NCBI GenBank assembly: GCA_020059985.1
Contig: JAGVCI010000051.1
Location: 1-6,702, forward strand
Source: Candidatus Peribacterales bacterium
GTDB taxonomy: Bacteria > Patescibacteriota > Gracilibacteria > Peribacterales > Peribacteraceae
DNA length: 6,702 bases
Reading direction: 5' to 3'
This document shows positions 6,021 through 6,702 of this stretch, piece by piece (position 1 is the stretch's first letter; every line of letters starts with the position of its first letter). Below the pieces are notes generated by a model that saw only the letters and a program-made list of their open reading frames with translations, ran no database searches and had not been told where the DNA came from. The position numbers and the translations under genes were made by a program.

Positions 6021-6702
6021 ATGCCGCTGCCGTTTCAGCACCTCACGTCCACAAAACAGCTCTCTAGAGCGGATACGGACGCCATTTTGAAGAATGCGAA
6101 GGAGATGGAGATGGTAGTGGAAAGAGGAGGAAATACCATACTGCAGGGAAAAATTCTTGCCAGTCTTTTCTTCGAACCCAGTACGAGAACTCGGCTCAGC
6201 TTCGAGACCGCCATGCAGCGACTTGGTGGGCAGATCATCACTGCGGAGGGCATCCAGTTCAGCTCGATGTACAAAGGGGAGACGCTCGAGGACACCATCC
6301 GCATGATCTCTCAGTACGCGGACATCATTGTCATGCGACACCCAGAACAAGGGAGTGCGGATCGCGCTGCTGCGGTGAGCTCGGTCCCCTTCATCAACGC
6401 GGGAGATGGTCCGGGACAGCACCCAACACAAGCGCTTCTCGACATGTACACCATCCTCAAAGAGCGGGGTACCTTAGACGATATTCATATCACCATGGTC
6501 GGAGATCTGAAATTTGGCCGTACGGTGCACTCCCTCAGTTTTCTCCTCGGTCTCTACAAAAATGCGCGCTTCACCCTCGTCTCCCCGGAAGAACTCAAAA
6601 TGCCGGAGAAGGTCACATCGTTTTACAAGGAACACAACATCACCTTCAACGAAGTCTCAACGATCGAAGAGGGACTCGATGCGGATGTCCTCTACATGAC
6701 GC
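6021..6702 (+). CDS. pyrB: Aspartate carbamoyltransferase catalytic subunit, N-terminal 227 residues (runs off the window)
   Basis: This is the catalytic chain of aspartate transcarbamoylase, which joins carbamoyl phosphate and aspartate in the second step of pyrimidine synthesis in the cytoplasm. The 227 residues present cover the carbamoyl-phosphate domain and the start of the aspartate domain, about three quarters of the usual ~310. Diagnostic motifs are FEPSTRTR (51-58, the S-T-R-T phosphate loop), MYKGETL (83-89, with Lys85 as the E. coli Lys84 equivalent), RHPE (106-109), NAGDGPGQHPTQ (126-137, His134), GDLKFGRTVHSL (161-172, Arg167) and YMT at the edge. All the active-site residues in the visible part are present. 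The ATG at 6021 gives the usual PFQHLTS start; an in-frame GTG at 5982 is possible but less likely. The upstream GCGAGA is at best a weak ribosome site. No PyrI or PyrR is visible; regulation cannot be read here. Confidence 0.96.
   Translation, partial: MPLPFQHLTSTKQLSRADTDAILKNAKEMEMVVERGGNTILQGKILASLFFEPSTRTRLSFETAMQRLGGQIITAEGIQFSSMYKGETLEDTIRMISQYADIIVMRHPEQGSADRAAAVSSVPFINAGDGPGQHPTQALLDMYTILKERGTLDDIHITMVGDLKFGRTVHSLSFLLGLYKNARFTLVSPEELKMPEKVTSFYKEHNITFNEVSTIEEGLDADVLYMT

Noticed and set aside
5928..6431. A 167-codon open frame on the minus strand.
   Set aside because: It is antisense to pyrB, whose active-site motifs are unmistakable, and overlaps the start of the upstream paralog.

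Overview
The window reads as an ordinary chromosomal stretch of a small bacterium using the standard code. UGA ends genes here (for example at 170-172 and 1546-1548), and I see no in-frame UGA inside any gene. Base composition is about balanced, around 50-60% G+C in the lines I counted by hand, but clearly lower over two small genes at 5273-5977. Genes are packed with gaps of 11-77 bp, and almost none has a recognisable Shine-Dalgarno sequence. Gene content (a free-standing ComEC-type metallo-hydrolase, a fibronectin-type surface protein with a C-terminal anchor, a nucleotidyltransferase/left-handed beta-helix fusion, a flippase) would fit a Patescibacteria/CPR genome, perhaps Peregrinibacteria-like. 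That placement is inference from flavour only, and the absence of UGA recoding argues against Gracilibacteria and Absconditabacteria.

Layout, left to right: a possible 3' tail of a plus-strand gene (ends 77) and a small hairpin (82-99) lie at the left edge. Six minus-strand genes follow, transcribed right to left: 5977-5666 and 5620-5273 (two diverged tandem copies of one small unrecognised protein), 5261-3789 (polysaccharide flippase), 3711-2422 (secreted, membrane-anchored fibronectin-type protein with its own strong promoter), 2379-1546 (ComEC/Rec2-like metallo-beta-lactamase domain protein), and 1489-170 (sugar-phosphate nucleotidyltransferase with acyltransferase-type beta-helix). At the right edge pyrB (aspartate carbamoyltransferase) starts at 6021 on the plus strand, divergent from the paralog pair, and runs off the window.

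How they may work together: the flippase and the nucleotidyltransferase both belong to surface-glycan or cell-wall precursor metabolism, and the fibronectin-type protein sits at the cell surface, so the central 5 kb looks like a loose cell-envelope neighbourhood. The metallo-hydrolase, anchored by one N-terminal segment, probably acts outside the membrane. pyrB is a separate pyrimidine-biosynthesis unit. No RNA genes, CRISPR array or insertion sequence were seen. No gene-free stretch exceeds 300 bases; the longest is the left-edge region before position 170. The least explained part is the tandem paralog pair at 5273-5977.
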